A DNA stretch of 64,000 nucleotides from Fermentibacter sp964564435 (GCA_964564435.1 CAZMAT010000003.1:62001-126000); one strand, 5' to 3'; numbered from the stretch's first letter, positions 49,181 to 58,574 are shown. Notes: generated by a model from the sequence alone, not told the origin. Translations and numbers: made by a program.

Positions 49181-49562
49181 CGGACCAGTCGTCGAGACCC
49201 CGGTCGGCGATCCCGGCTTCGACCCGGAGGATCTCCTGCGGATGGTCTCCCCCCCGGTGGAGGGTGACGTCGAGATCGTCCTGGTCGATCCGGGATACAT
49301 GCGGGTGATGAACCGCAGGTACAGGCACATCGACCGCTATACCGACGTGCTCACGTTCGACCTGTCCGAGGGCGGAGCCGGCCCCGAGGGGGTCATCTAC
49401 GCCGACATGCGCCTCGCCCCGCCCATGGAGGAGCTCCTCGAGAGGATATTCCACGGCTATCTCCACCTCCTGGGTCGCACCCACGACACGGAGGCCGACT
49501 CCGCATCCATGGCGGCCGACGTGGCCTCGATGGTCGCCGGGGCTTTGGAGGGAACACGGTGA
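49173..49562 (+). CDS. ybeY: Endoribonuclease YbeY
   Basis: Metal-dependent RNase for 16S rRNA 3' maturation and ribosome quality control. 129 residues. The zinc motif HGYLHLLGRTHDTEAD (H-G-x2-H-L-x-G-x2-H) lies at about 94-109, preceded by TDVLTFDL and GVIYADM. Short but complete. Overlaps pgpH by eight bases and the CorC-like gene by GTGA. Confidence 0.95.
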   Translation: MADGPVVETPVGDPGFDPEDLLRMVSPPVEGDVEIVLVDPGYMRVMNRRYRHIDRYTDVLTFDLSEGGAGPEGVIYADMRLAPPMEELLERIFHGYLHLLGRTHDTEADSASMAADVASMVAGALEGTR

Positions 49563-50779
49563 CGACCCCTGTGATCCTTCTGTCTTCAGGAGCGCTTCTG
49601 ACCGCCGTGGCCAACGCCCTCAGGGCGGCGCTCCCAGGCATCCTGCCCGGGAGGAGGGACGCCGCGGAACGCAGGGAGACGGCCATCTCGCACCTCAGGG
49701 TGCTCTGGCTGGCGAGGTTCTGCGGCCTGATCACGGCAGGGATGGGCATCGCCCTCGTAGCGCTCGAGATGGGCATTTCCCCCGGATTCCCGCCCCCGGC
49801 CTCGGCTGTTGCGCTTTCGATCCTCCTCTTCCTCCTGGCGGAACTGGCGCCATCCAGGCTCGGCCACACGAGGCCCGACCTGATCAGGCGCTCGCTCGGC
49901 ATCCCCCTGTTCCTTCTCCGGGTGGTCTTCCACCTGCCGGCGCGGGCGATACTCGGCCCGGCGTCCGGGGACGACGGGGAGACCGGGGAGTGGGTCTTCA
50001 CGCCCCCCGACTTCATGTGGCTGGAACAGCGCACGGAAAGGAGCGAGCAGCACAGCTTCCTGCAGGAGAGGGAGCTGATGGAGGGCATAGTGGATTTCGC
50101 GGACAAGATCGTCCGCGAGGTCATGGTGCCCCGCATCGACATGGTTTCCATGGCCGCGGGCGACGATCTCGACCGCGTGCTGCGGGAGGCCCTGGCCGCC
50201 AGCCATTCCCGGATCCCGGTGTATCGCGAGAAGATCGACGACATCATCGGTGTGCTCTACGTGAAGGACCTGCTGAAAGCCCTCTCCAAGCCGCCTTCGG
50301 AACCGTTCCGGATGGAGAAGATCCTCAGACAGCCGTATTTCGTGCCCGAATACAAGAGGGTCGACAGCCTGTTCAGGGAGTTCCAGTCCCACAGGATACA
50401 CATGGCCGTCGTGGTTGACGAGTACGGCGGGACCGCCGGACTCGTGACCATGGAGGACCTGGTCGAGGAGGTCTTCGGCGAGATCCTCGACGAGTTCGAG
50501 GACTCCGAGGCCCCCATGATCCAGTCACTCGGCCTCGACACCTTCAGGGTCGACGCCATGCTTCCCATCGACGACCTGAACGATCTGCTGGAGTCGTCCT
50601 TCGGGTCCGACGACTTCGACACCGTGGGCGGTCTCGTCTACAGCAGCATCGGGAAGATCCCCAGGCCAGGCGAGAGCGTGCTGCTCGACGGGTACAGGTT
50701 CACCGTGGAGAGGGTGCGGGCGCAGAGGATACTGCTCGTCAGGGTGTCTCCCGAGCGGCAGCAGGAAACTCCCCCCTGA
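49559..50779 (+). CDS. CBS-domain transporter-associated protein (CorC/HlyC-like)
   Basis: 406 residues. Up to three hydrophobic N-terminal segments (about 5-130, a reduced CNNM/DUF21 region), then two CBS domains (about 185-305; MVPRIDMVSM, SHSRIPVYREKIDDIIGVLY, VVVDEYGGTAGLVTMEDLVEE) and a C-terminal CorC_HlyC domain (about 320-400). Proteins of this architecture act in Mg2+ or Co2+ homeostasis. The neighbourhood ybeY-corC-recO is a common housekeeping block. GTG start. Confidence 0.9.
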   Translation: MTTPVILLSSGALLTAVANALRAALPGILPGRRDAAERRETAISHLRVLWLARFCGLITAGMGIALVALEMGISPGFPPPASAVALSILLFLLAELAPSRLGHTRPDLIRRSLGIPLFLLRVVFHLPARAILGPASGDDGETGEWVFTPPDFMWLEQRTERSEQHSFLQERELMEGIVDFADKIVREVMVPRIDMVSMAAGDDLDRVLREALAASHSRIPVYREKIDDIIGVLYVKDLLKALSKPPSEPFRMEKILRQPYFVPEYKRVDSLFREFQSHRIHMAVVVDEYGGTAGLVTMEDLVEEVFGEILDEFEDSEAPMIQSLGLDTFRVDAMLPIDDLNDLLESSFGSDDFDTVGGLVYSSIGKIPRPGESVLLDGYRFTVERVRAQRILLVRVSPERQQETPP

Positions 50780-50780
50780 G

Positions 50781-51536
50781 GTGAGAGAGACAACTCCGGC
50801 CTGGGTCCTGCGGAGAGTCAGGTGGAGCGAATCCTCGCTGATCCTCACCCTGTATTCGATGGATCAGGGCAGGATCTCGGTGATGGCGAAGGGCGCCCTC
50901 AAGCCGGGCGGGAGGTTCCACGGGATGCTCGAACTCCTGGCCGGCGTCGAGGTGACCGTCTCCAGACGCGAGGGCCGGGAGATGTCCACCCTCACCGACG
51001 CTTCGCTGATCGAACCCTGCACCGGGCTCAGGGCGGACCCCGAGGCTTTCGCGCACGCCTGCCTGCTCTCGGAATGGGTGCAGGGTCTCTTCTTGGGAGG
51101 GGAGTCGGCCGGTGCGGTCTACGGGCTTCTCGGGACCGCCTTCTCGACCCTGCCGGAGAGCCGGGCGAAGTGGGCCGTCACCTGCGCCTCGGTGGAGACC
51201 ATGCTCAGGCTTGCCGGACACGGCATGGAGATAGATGATTGCGTGCGCTGCGGCCTGCCCCCGGAGGGCTCGGAGACATGGAGCCACCGCGAAGGCGGGA
51301 TCGTCTGCGCGAGGTGTTCGATGCCCGGAGAGACCGCCGTTTCGAAGGGCATCCTCGAATTCATAAGGACCTGCCGGAAATCCGGCTTCGAGACCGCCTC
51401 CCGCACCAGGCTCTGGAAGGGCGGCTTCCGGGCGTGCCACGATTTCATGCGGGACTTCGCACAGGCCCACAACCAGTCGGGTTTGAGGCTTCGCTCGCTC
51501 GGCGTACTGGAGGATCTGGAACATGGCGCCGTCTGA
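50781..51536 (+). CDS. recO: DNA repair protein RecO
   Basis: Recombination mediator that helps RecA load on SSB-coated DNA. 251 residues from the GTG at 50781, one base after the previous stop. N-terminal OB-fold (AWVLRRVRWSESSLILTLYS, ISVMAKGALKPGG) and a C-terminal helical part with a zinc finger: CVRCG (about 154-158) and CARCS (about 175-179). Its last 14 bases overlap glyS. Confidence 0.92.
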   Translation: MRETTPAWVLRRVRWSESSLILTLYSMDQGRISVMAKGALKPGGRFHGMLELLAGVEVTVSRREGREMSTLTDASLIEPCTGLRADPEAFAHACLLSEWVQGLFLGGESAGAVYGLLGTAFSTLPESRAKWAVTCASVETMLRLAGHGMEIDDCVRCGLPPEGSETWSHREGGIVCARCSMPGETAVSKGILEFIRTCRKSGFETASRTRLWKGGFRACHDFMRDFAQAHNQSGLRLRSLGVLEDLEHGAV

Positions 51537-52890
51537 CGACTCTATGAAGAAGATGGTTTCCCTCTGCAAGAGACTCGGTTTCGTGTTCCAGTCCGGCGAG
51601 ATCTACGGCGGGCTCCAGTCGGCCTGGGACTACGGCCCGCTGGGCGTAGAGCTCAAGAAGAACATCGAGTCGAGCTGGTGGGACTTCATGGTCAGGCGCC
51701 GCGCCGACGTGGTCGGAGTCGACACAGCCATCATCACGCATCCCGACGTCTGGAGGGCCTCCGGCCACGTCGAGAACTTCCACGATCCCCTCGTGGACTG
51801 CAAAAAGTGCAGGGCGAGGTTCAGGGCCGACCAGATCGAGGGCACGAAGTGCCCGGAGTGCGGCGGCGAGCTCACCGAGCCCAGGGATTTCGGCCTGATG
51901 TTCCGCACGATGATGGGCGCGGTCGAGGATGAGGCCGCCGAGGTCTATCTGCGCCCGGAGACCTGCCAGTCGATCTTCGTGAACTTCAGGAACATCGTCA
52001 CGGCGTCGAGGCAGAGCCTGCCGTTCGGCATAGCCCAGATCGGCAAGGCCTTCAGGAACGAGATCACAGCCAGGAACTTCGTATTCAGGTCCCGCGAGTT
52101 CGAGCAGATGGAGATGGAGTACTTCTGCAGGCCCGCTGACGCCGACAGGTTCTTCGAGTACTGGAAGGGCGAGAGGATGGCGTGGTACCTGTCCCTCGGC
52201 CTCTCGAGGGACAGCCTCCGGTTCCGCGACCACGCGAAGGAGGAGCTGGCCCACTATGCCAGGGCCTGCACCGACATCGAGTTCGCATTCCCGTTCGCCC
52301 CCGGGGGGTTCGGAGAGCTCGAGGGCATCGCCAACAGGTCCGACTACGACCTCTCGGCCCACATGAAGGCCAGCGGGCAGGATCTCTGGTTCATCGACCA
52401 GGTCGCGAACGAGAAGGTGGTCCCCTGGGTCGTGGAGACCTCCGGAGGCGTGGGGCGCACCATCCTCGCCGTGCTGCTGGACGCCTACCACGAGGATGTG
52501 GTGGACGGCCGCGAGCGCGTGACGCTCAGGCTGTCGCCGGCTCTCGCGCCGGTGAAGACGGCGGTGCTGCCGCTCTCCCGCGCCCTCGAGGGGAAGGCGG
52601 CCGGGGTGGCGGACATGCTGCGCCCTCATCTGCCAGTGAGCTTCGACGTGACGGGATCGATAGGCAAGCGCTACCGCCGCATGGACGAGATAGGCACGCC
52701 CTTCTGCGTCACATACGATTTCGAATCCGAGAACGACGGGGCAGTGACGATCCGCGAGCGGGACACGCTCGAGCAGGTCAGGGTCGGGGTGGACAACCTC
52801 GCCGACCTCCTCCTCGACTGCCTCAGGAAGGGCTGGGGGCCGGCCATCGAAAAGGCCGGGCTCTCGGCCGCCGGGAGGGCCTCGGAGTGA
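51523..52890 (+). CDS. glyS: Glycyl-tRNA synthetase, alpha2 type
   Basis: Single-chain, class II enzyme of the kind found in archaea, eukaryotes and part of bacteria, not the alpha2beta2 form. 455 residues. Motif 1 region RLGFVFQSGEIYGGLQSAWD, an internal zinc-ribbon (CKKC ... CPEC), ETCQSIFVNFRNI (motif 2 approach), FRNEITARNFVFRSREFEQME, and motif 3 PWVVETSGGVGRTILAVL. C-terminal anticodon-binding domain (about 340-445). Overlaps recO by 14 bases and valS by GTGA. Confidence 0.96.
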   Translation: MAPSDDSMKKMVSLCKRLGFVFQSGEIYGGLQSAWDYGPLGVELKKNIESSWWDFMVRRRADVVGVDTAIITHPDVWRASGHVENFHDPLVDCKKCRARFRADQIEGTKCPECGGELTEPRDFGLMFRTMMGAVEDEAAEVYLRPETCQSIFVNFRNIVTASRQSLPFGIAQIGKAFRNEITARNFVFRSREFEQMEMEYFCRPADADRFFEYWKGERMAWYLSLGLSRDSLRFRDHAKEELAHYARACTDIEFAFPFAPGGFGELEGIANRSDYDLSAHMKASGQDLWFIDQVANEKVVPWVVETSGGVGRTILAVLLDAYHEDVVDGRERVTLRLSPALAPVKTAVLPLSRALEGKAAGVADMLRPHLPVSFDVTGSIGKRYRRMDEIGTPFCVTYDFESENDGAVTIRERDTLEQVRVGVDNLADLLLDCLRKGWGPAIEKAGLSAAGRASE

Positions 52891-55307
52891 GCATGGAACT
52901 GTCCAAGCGCTACGTCGCGTCCGAGGCCGAGCCCCGCTGGCAGAGGCAGTGGCGCGAATCCGGCATCTACAGGTTCGATCCCGACTCGGGGAAGCCCCTG
53001 TTCACGATCGACACGCCGCCTCCGACGGTCTCGGGCATGATCCACATGGGGCACGTCTTCAGCTACGTGCAGGCCGAGGTCATAGCCAGGTACAGGAGGA
53101 TGGCGGGGGACGGGGTCTTCTACCCGTTCTGCTTCGACGACAACGGGCTGCCCAGCGAGAGGTTCACCGAGAAGACGAAGAAGGTCCGCGCGCACGAGAT
53201 GCCCAGGAGCGAGTTCGTGAAGCTGTGCCTCGAGGTGACGTCCGGCGCCGAGGATGGCTTCCGCGAGCTCTGGACGAGGCTCGGCTTCTCGTGCGACTGG
53301 GACGAGATGTACACCACCATCAGCCCCTGGGTCAGGGGCCTGAGCCAGAGGTCGTTCCTCGACCTGCACTCTAAGGGCAGGATCTACCGGAAGAGCATGC
53401 CGACGCTCTGGTGCCCCGAGTGCAGGACCGCCGTAGCCCAGGCCGAGACCGAGGACCGCGAGCTCGACTCCGTCTTCCACGACCTGGTGTTCGGGCTGGC
53501 CGGCGGGGGGACCATCCCCATAGCGACTACGAGACCCGAACTCCTGCCCGCCTGCTCTGCGGTGTTCCGCAACCCGGATGACGGGCGCTGGAGCCATCTT
53601 GAGGGCAGATCCGCCGTCGTCCCGCTGTACGGGCGCGAGGTCCCCGTCCTCGCGGACGGCAGGGTGTCCATCGAGAAGGGCAGCGGCCTCGTGATGTGCT
53701 GCACCTTCGGAGACACGACCGACATCGCCTGGTGGGAGGAATACGGGCTCGAGCTGCGCATCGCCCTCGAGCGGAACGGCCGTATGAACGAGCTCGCCGG
53801 GCCGTATCGGGGCCTGAGCGTGAAGGAGGCCCGCGCCAGGATCGTCGAGGACCTCTCCGCGGGCGGGCTCCTGACCGGCTCGAAGCCCCTGGTCCACGCG
53901 GTCAACGTCCACGAGAGATGCGGCACCGCCCTGGAGTACCTCGTCACCCCGCAGTGGTTCATCCGCATCCTGGACATCAGGGACGAGCTGCTCGAGCGCG
54001 GCAGGCAGGTGAAGTGGCACCCGGAGATGTTCCGGGTCAGGTACGACCACTGGGTCGAGAACCTCAGGTGGGACTGGTGCATAAGCCGCCAGCGCTACTA
54101 CGGGGTCCCGTTCCCGCTCTGGTACTGCGGCTCCTGCGGGGAGCCGGTGTTCGCCCGGGCGGAGGACCTCCCGGTGGACCCGCTCGAGGATTCGCCCTCC
54201 GGCCCCTGCCCGCACTGCGGATCTGCGGAGTTCACCCCCGAGAACGACGTGATGGACACCTGGGCCACCAGCTCGCTCACGCCCCTCATCAATGCCAGGT
54301 GGGGGGAGCCCGGCGACAGGTCGGGCATGATACCGATGAGCCTGAGGCCCCAGGCGCACGACATCATAAGGACCTGGGCATTCTACTCGATCGTGAAGGC
54401 GCATCTCCACATGGACACGATCCCGTGGCGGCACGTGATGATCAGCGGCCACGCCCTCAACCCGAACCGCGAGAAGATGTCCAAGAGCAAGGGCAACGTC
54501 GCGGGCGACCCTTTGGCCGCCCTCGAGAAGTACTCGGCCGACGAGCTGCGTTACTGGGCCTGCTCGAGCCGGCTGGGCACCGACGTGATGTTCAGCGAGG
54601 AGGTCCTCGGCCTGGGGCGGAAGCTCGTGACGAAGCTCTGGAACGCGGCCCGGTTCACCGCCGGGCATCTCGAGGGATTCGACCCCTCCACCCTCGTCGA
54701 GCTGCGCCCCTTCGACAGATGGATCCTCTCCCGCGCATCGAAGGCGGTCGCCGATGCCACCTCGGGCATGGAGGAGTTCGAATACTCTGTCTGCATGAGG
54801 GAGGCCGAGTCGTTCTTCTGGAACGCCTTCTGCGACAACTACCTCGAGATAGTGAAGGGGCGCCTGTTCGGCTCCGATCCGCAAGCCGCCGGCGCCGCAA
54901 GGAAGGCGCTCTACGACTGCCTCTACACCGTCCTCCGCCTCTTCGCGCCCATCCTGGTCCACATAACCGAGGAGCTCTACCAGGGGATCTTCAGGGAGCA
55001 CGAGGGGCATGCCAGCATCCACACCGCCCCATGGCCCGTTGATGGGGAGATCGACTCCGATGCCCTGCGGGCCGGCGACCTCTGCCTCGGGGTGATCGAG
55101 GCCGCCAGGAGGTACAAGAGCGAGAAGAACCTGAGCATGGCCGCCCCCCTGGGCAGGCTCTCGGTCACCTCCTCCGGGGAGGACATCGCGCTGATGCGGG
55201 GCTTCGGGGAGGATCTCGGGAACGTCACCAGGGCGTCGTCGATCGTCTGGGTCGAAGGCGTATCCGGCATCTCGGTGGACATCGAGGAAGCGGGGGAGGG
55301 TTCGTGA
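52887..55307 (+). CDS. valS: Valyl-tRNA synthetase, archaeal-type
   Basis: Class I synthetase, 806 residues. HIGH-type motif GMIHMGHVFSY (about 50-60), PFCFDDNGLPSERFTEKTKK (about 75-94), editing domain (about 170-330; TIPIATTRPELLPAC), DWCISRQRYYGVPFPLWYC and KMSKSKGN (about 531-538). FDDNGLP and the absence of the long C-terminal coiled coil match archaeal/rickettsial ValRS rather than the usual bacterial form. The GTG at 52887 has GGGAGGG seven bases upstream and overlaps the glyS stop; ATG 52893 is the alternative. Confidence 0.95.
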   Translation: MSMELSKRYVASEAEPRWQRQWRESGIYRFDPDSGKPLFTIDTPPPTVSGMIHMGHVFSYVQAEVIARYRRMAGDGVFYPFCFDDNGLPSERFTEKTKKVRAHEMPRSEFVKLCLEVTSGAEDGFRELWTRLGFSCDWDEMYTTISPWVRGLSQRSFLDLHSKGRIYRKSMPTLWCPECRTAVAQAETEDRELDSVFHDLVFGLAGGGTIPIATTRPELLPACSAVFRNPDDGRWSHLEGRSAVVPLYGREVPVLADGRVSIEKGSGLVMCCTFGDTTDIAWWEEYGLELRIALERNGRMNELAGPYRGLSVKEARARIVEDLSAGGLLTGSKPLVHAVNVHERCGTALEYLVTPQWFIRILDIRDELLERGRQVKWHPEMFRVRYDHWVENLRWDWCISRQRYYGVPFPLWYCGSCGEPVFARAEDLPVDPLEDSPSGPCPHCGSAEFTPENDVMDTWATSSLTPLINARWGEPGDRSGMIPMSLRPQAHDIIRTWAFYSIVKAHLHMDTIPWRHVMISGHALNPNREKMSKSKGNVAGDPLAALEKYSADELRYWACSSRLGTDVMFSEEVLGLGRKLVTKLWNAARFTAGHLEGFDPSTLVELRPFDRWILSRASKAVADATSGMEEFEYSVCMREAESFFWNAFCDNYLEIVKGRLFGSDPQAAGAARKALYDCLYTVLRLFAPILVHITEELYQGIFREHEGHASIHTAPWPVDGEIDSDALRAGDLCLGVIEAARRYKSEKNLSMAAPLGRLSVTSSGEDIALMRGFGEDLGNVTRASSIVWVEGVSGISVDIEEAGEGS

Positions 55308-55825
55308 GGCCGTCCTGGGACGAGTATTTCCTCAAGCTCGCCATGCTCGCGTCCGAGAGGGCGACATGCCCGAGGATGCACTGCGGCTGCGTGCTCGTGA
55401 AGGACCGCTACGTCCTCTCGACGGGCTACAACGGCTCCCTGCCCGGCTCTCCCCACTGCGAGGACGAGGGCTGCCTGGTCGTGGACAATCACTGCGTCAG
55501 GACGAACCACGCCGAGATGAACGCCATCTGCCAGGCAGCGAGGCACGGAGTGTCGCTCGAAGGCGCCTCGGCCTACGTAACCAACATGCCCTGCACGACC
55601 TGCGCCAAGGCCCTGACAGCCGCGGGGATCCGCAGGGTCGTGGTCTTCTCGGGATTCCACGACACGCTGGCGGGGAAGTTCTTCGCCGAATCGGGCGTCG
55701 TCCTGGAGAAGCGCGCAATGCCCTGCCGGGAGATCATGTACGACCTGGAGTCGTATTCCTCGGCGAGGAGCCTCGATGCACAGGGCGGCTGCCCCGATGG
55801 AGACCACGGGACAGGCGGGAGCTAG
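55304..55825 (+). CDS. comEB: Deoxycytidylate (dCMP) deaminase
   Basis: Zinc enzyme that converts dCMP to dUMP for dTTP synthesis. 173 residues. Zinc/catalytic motifs HAEMNAI (about 68-74) and PCTTCAKAL (about 96-104), plus the family start RPSWDEYFLKLAMLASERATC and GYNGSLPGSPHC (substrate loop). A short low-complexity tail extends beyond the usual end. GTG start overlapping the valS stop. Its last four bases overlap the convergent permease gene. Confidence 0.94.
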   Translation: MRPSWDEYFLKLAMLASERATCPRMHCGCVLVKDRYVLSTGYNGSLPGSPHCEDEGCLVVDNHCVRTNHAEMNAICQAARHGVSLEGASAYVTNMPCTTCAKALTAAGIRRVVVFSGFHDTLAGKFFAESGVVLEKRAMPCREIMYDLESYSSARSLDAQGGCPDGDHGTGGS

Positions 55826-56619
55826 AGCTTCCCTGCCCCTCCGGTGCCCCAGCGCGACTGCACCGCCCTCTCCAGGGCGCGGAAGAACAGCCTGTCCGTG
55901 AGGAGCCCGATGGCGACTATCACCACCATGACGGCCACGACTTGTGCAATGTCGTTGAGCTCCCTGCCCAGCGCCAGCATGCTGCCGAGGCCCGGCACCG
56001 AGTAGAGCAGCTCGCCCGCCATGAGGGACCTCCAGGCGAAGGTCCACCCCAGCTTCATGCCCGTGACGATCGAAGGCAGGGATGCCGGAAGGACCACCCT
56101 CGCGTACAGCGAGGGGCCCGCGGCGCCCAGGTTCCTCGCCGCCTGCAGGTAGACCCCGGGCGTGTTGCGGATGCCGTCCTGCGTGGCGAGGGATATCGAG
56201 AGGAAGGCGCCCATGATCACCACGAAGAGGATCGCCTGCTCCGACAGCCCGAACCACAGGATCGCCGGAGGGAGCCAGCAGATGCTCGGAAGGGCCTGAA
56301 GCCCGAGCACCACCTGCCCGACCGTGTCCCGTGCGAGCCGTGAGCTCCCCAGCAGGATTCCCAGCAGGGTCCCGGAGGCCAGGGCGATCCCGTAGCCTAT
56401 GAAGAGCCTCTTCATGCTCCCGAGGATGGATATCCAGAGCACCCCCGTGCCGCCGGTCCTCGCCAGGGATTCGAGAACGCCCGGGAGTGTGGGGAAGAGG
56501 TAGGAGGGCCATATCCCGGCCTCCCCGAGCACTATCCAGACGGCGACCAGCAGGGCTCCGAAACCGAGCTGTACCGCCCTTCTCGAGAGAGCCGTCCCGG
56601 CCCTAGCGCGGTTCTCCAT
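55822..56619 (-). CDS. ABC transporter permease (SsuC/TauC/NrtB type)
   Basis: 265 residues, about six transmembrane helices (about 15-34, 68-95, 105-130, 133-150, 190-215, 225-248). The EAA loop region reads QAARNLGAAGPSLYARVVLPASLPSIV (about 157-183), typical of sulfonate/taurine/nitrate-type permeases. Last gene of the four-gene operon AbrB-SBP-ATPase-permease; it overlaps the ATPase end by 17 bases in another frame. Confidence 0.9.
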   Translation of the reverse strand: MENRARAGTALSRRAVQLGFGALLVAVWIVLGEAGIWPSYLFPTLPGVLESLARTGGTGVLWISILGSMKRLFIGYGIALASGTLLGILLGSSRLARDTVGQVVLGLQALPSICWLPPAILWFGLSEQAILFVVIMGAFLSISLATQDGIRNTPGVYLQAARNLGAAGPSLYARVVLPASLPSIVTGMKLGWTFAWRSLMAGELLYSVPGLGSMLALGRELNDIAQVVAVMVVIVAIGLLTDRLFFRALERAVQSRWGTGGAGKL

Positions 56620-57376
56620 CGCCCACCGCCCTTCCTGCCGGCCTGAGGTCCGCCAGGACCTTCGCAGCGAGGGGCATCAGCCCCGGGTCCTCCATGTGCC
56701 TGGGCCTCGGCAGGTCGACGGCATGTTCGGCCACGACCCTTCCCGGAGCGCCCGACATGACCAGTATCCGGTCGGCCAGGACCGCAGCCTCCCTGACGTT
56801 GTGCGTGACGAAGACCATCGTCTTGGAAGACTCCATCCACAGATCCTGGAGCTCGGTGTGCAGCGAGTCGCGGGTGAGCGCGTCCAGGGCGCCGAAGGGC
56901 TCGTCGAGCAGGAGCACGCGAGGGTCGACAGCGAGTGCCCGGGCGAGGGCCGTCCTCTGGCGCATCCCTCCTGAGAGTTCGTGGATCCACGACTGGCCGA
57001 AGCGCTCGAGGTGGACCATGCGGAGGAGACGGTCGGCGACCGCATCCCTTTCGGTCCTGGGCACCCCCCTGGCCCTGAGCCCGAACTCCACGTTGGCCCG
57101 CGCGTTCATCCAGGGGAACAGGGCCGCGTCCTGGAAGATCAGCACGCGGGAGGAGTCCGGTCCCTCCACCCTCCTGCCGTCCGCCAGCACCTCGCCGGAA
57201 GTGGGCCTGTCGAGGCCTGCGAGCAGGTGGAGCACGGTGGTCTTGCCGCATCCCGAGGGGCCCACGATGCACACGAACTCGCCCGGGCGAACCTTCATGT
57301 CGAGGCCCTCCAGGGCTGCGACCGAACGGCCCGGCCGGCTGAAGCTCCGCGAGACGCCCCTCAGCTCGAGTTCCAG
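56603..57376 (-). CDS. ABC transporter ATPase (SsuB/TauB/NrtD type)
   Basis: Walker A GPSGCGKTT, Q-loop FQDAALFPW, signature LSGGMRQR, Walker B LLLDEPFGALD and the H-loop THNV are all intact. About 257 residues. Start is unusual: no ATG, GTG or TTG lies at the expected place. GGGGAG (57383-57388) is perfectly spaced for a CTG at 57376; ATA at 57382 overlaps the preceding TAG. The nearest upstream in-frame conventional codon is TTG 57424, which has no good SD and would start inside the binding-protein gene. Confidence 0.9.
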   Translation of the reverse strand: MELELRGVSRSFSRPGRSVAALEGLDMKVRPGEFVCIVGPSGCGKTTVLHLLAGLDRPTSGEVLADGRRVEGPDSSRVLIFQDAALFPWMNARANVEFGLRARGVPRTERDAVADRLLRMVHLERFGQSWIHELSGGMRQRTALARALAVDPRVLLLDEPFGALDALTRDSLHTELQDLWMESSKTMVFVTHNVREAAVLADRILVMSGAPGRVVAEHAVDLPRPRHMEDPGLMPLAAKVLADLRPAGRAVGDGEPR

Positions 57377-57378
57377 GG

Positions 57379-58377
57379 CTATCTCCCCGCTTCCGTGATC
57401 CCGCCGAGGATGGTCAGGTCGCAAAGGCCAGCGAGATCCGGCTCCTCGTCGAGGTAGCCGATCCTGAAAGCCGCTTCCGCGCTCTGGATGATGCATTCAG
57501 GGAGCGGATCCCAGGTCGGGGTCATCCTCGACCAGGCCATGGCGATGACTGAATCCGGAAGGGCCTTTCCGGTCATCCTGCCGATCTCCGAATTGACCAG
57601 GGCCATGGCCGAATCGGGATTCGCCAGCTCCCACTGCGTGATCTCGACGTGCGCCCTCAGCCACGCCCCGACCAGCTCCGGGTTCTCCTCGAGTATCCGG
57701 GTGGAGGCTATGACGCATGCCGTAGGGAACCTGCCCCCCTCCCAGAGATCCCTCTCGTCGACCAGGACGGTCCCGCCGCCCTCCACGACGAGCCTGCTGG
57801 CCCAGGGCTCGGGCACCCAGGCGCCGTCGATCTGTCCCTGGACGAAGAGGTCGAAGATGTCCGGGTTCTGCACCGCGACGACCTCCACGGTCCCACCCTG
57901 CTCCAGGGTCGAGAGGCCGTTGTCCATGAGCCAGCACCGCAGCGCCACGTCCTGGGTGTTCCCGAGCTGCGGCGATGCGAGCTTCCTGCCGTCGAGATCG
58001 GCCGGAGTCGATATCCCCGCATCGGAACGGACAACGAGGCAAGCTCCGGCGCTGGTGGCTCCCGCCACCACCCTCAGAGCGGCGCCATCGGAACGGATGT
58101 AGCCGTTCACCGCGGGATTGGGGCCTATGTAGGCCAGATCGATCTCGCCCGCGAAGAGGGCCTCTATCACGGAAGGTCCTGCGTTGAAGACGATGGGTTC
58201 GATCACGATCCCGGGGCCCGTCTCCCGTGCGAAGTCGCCTCTCGCCAGGCCTATGATGGCCTGGGAGTGCGTGATGTTGGGGAAGTAGCCGACCCTGAGA
58301 GTGCCCTCGGGCCGCTCCCTGCCGCATCCGGCGCAGAGCGCCGCGAGCGCGAGGGTGATCATCCTGCGGTTCGTCAT
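57379..58377 (-). CDS. ABC substrate-binding protein (SsuA/NrtA-like)
   Basis: 332 residues. Signal peptide with Cys in CAGCGRERP near residue 18, possibly a lipoprotein. The type 2 periplasmic-binding fold starts TLRVGYFPNITHSQAIIGLA (about 26-45), followed by VFNAGPSVIEALFAGEIDLAYIG and PQLGNTQDVALRCWL, typical of sulfonate/nitrate/taurine-type binding proteins. The exact ligand is not readable from sequence. ATG 58377 shares a base with the stop of the AbrB gene. Confidence 0.9.
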   Translation of the reverse strand: MTNRRMITLALAALCAGCGRERPEGTLRVGYFPNITHSQAIIGLARGDFARETGPGIVIEPIVFNAGPSVIEALFAGEIDLAYIGPNPAVNGYIRSDGAALRVVAGATSAGACLVVRSDAGISTPADLDGRKLASPQLGNTQDVALRCWLMDNGLSTLEQGGTVEVVAVQNPDIFDLFVQGQIDGAWVPEPWASRLVVEGGGTVLVDERDLWEGGRFPTACVIASTRILEENPELVGAWLRAHVEITQWELANPDSAMALVNSEIGRMTGKALPDSVIAMAWSRMTPTWDPLPECIIQSAEAAFRIGYLDEEPDLAGLCDLTILGGITEAGR

Positions 58378-58574
58378 CAGTGCCTTTCTTCGGGACGCCT
58401 GACCTTCGTCACCAGCACGGTCCCGTCCGTCAGCAGAACCCATCTCAGCCTGTCCTCGGGCGTCAGGCCCAGCCTGTCGACTATCTCCTTCGGGACCGTG
58501 GTCCTTCGCCTGCTCTCGCGGATCGTGAGCGCAGTCTCGGTCACGAAGTCCACCTGTTCGAGGTCTACATGCAT
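58377..58574 (-). CDS. AbrB/MazE-family (SpoVT-AbrB) DNA-binding protein
   Basis: 65 residues from ATG 58574, with GGAGG six bases upstream. The swapped-hairpin AbrB fold is recognisable in RESRRRTTVPKEIVDRLGL and EDRLRWVLLTDGTVLVTK. It heads the transporter operon, sharing one base with the binding-protein gene. No toxin gene follows, so an antitoxin role is unlikely; autoregulation of the operon through the palindrome in its promoter is the simplest inference. The longer frame upstream covers the promoter and is rejected. Confidence 0.88.
   Translation of the reverse strand: MHVDLEQVDFVTETALTIRESRRRTTVPKEIVDRLGLTPEDRLRWVLLTDGTVLVTKVRRPEERH

Noticed and set aside
58377..58574. Toxin-antitoxin module based on the AbrB/MazE-like protein
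   Set aside because: The next gene is an ABC substrate-binding protein, not a MazF- or PIN-type toxin.
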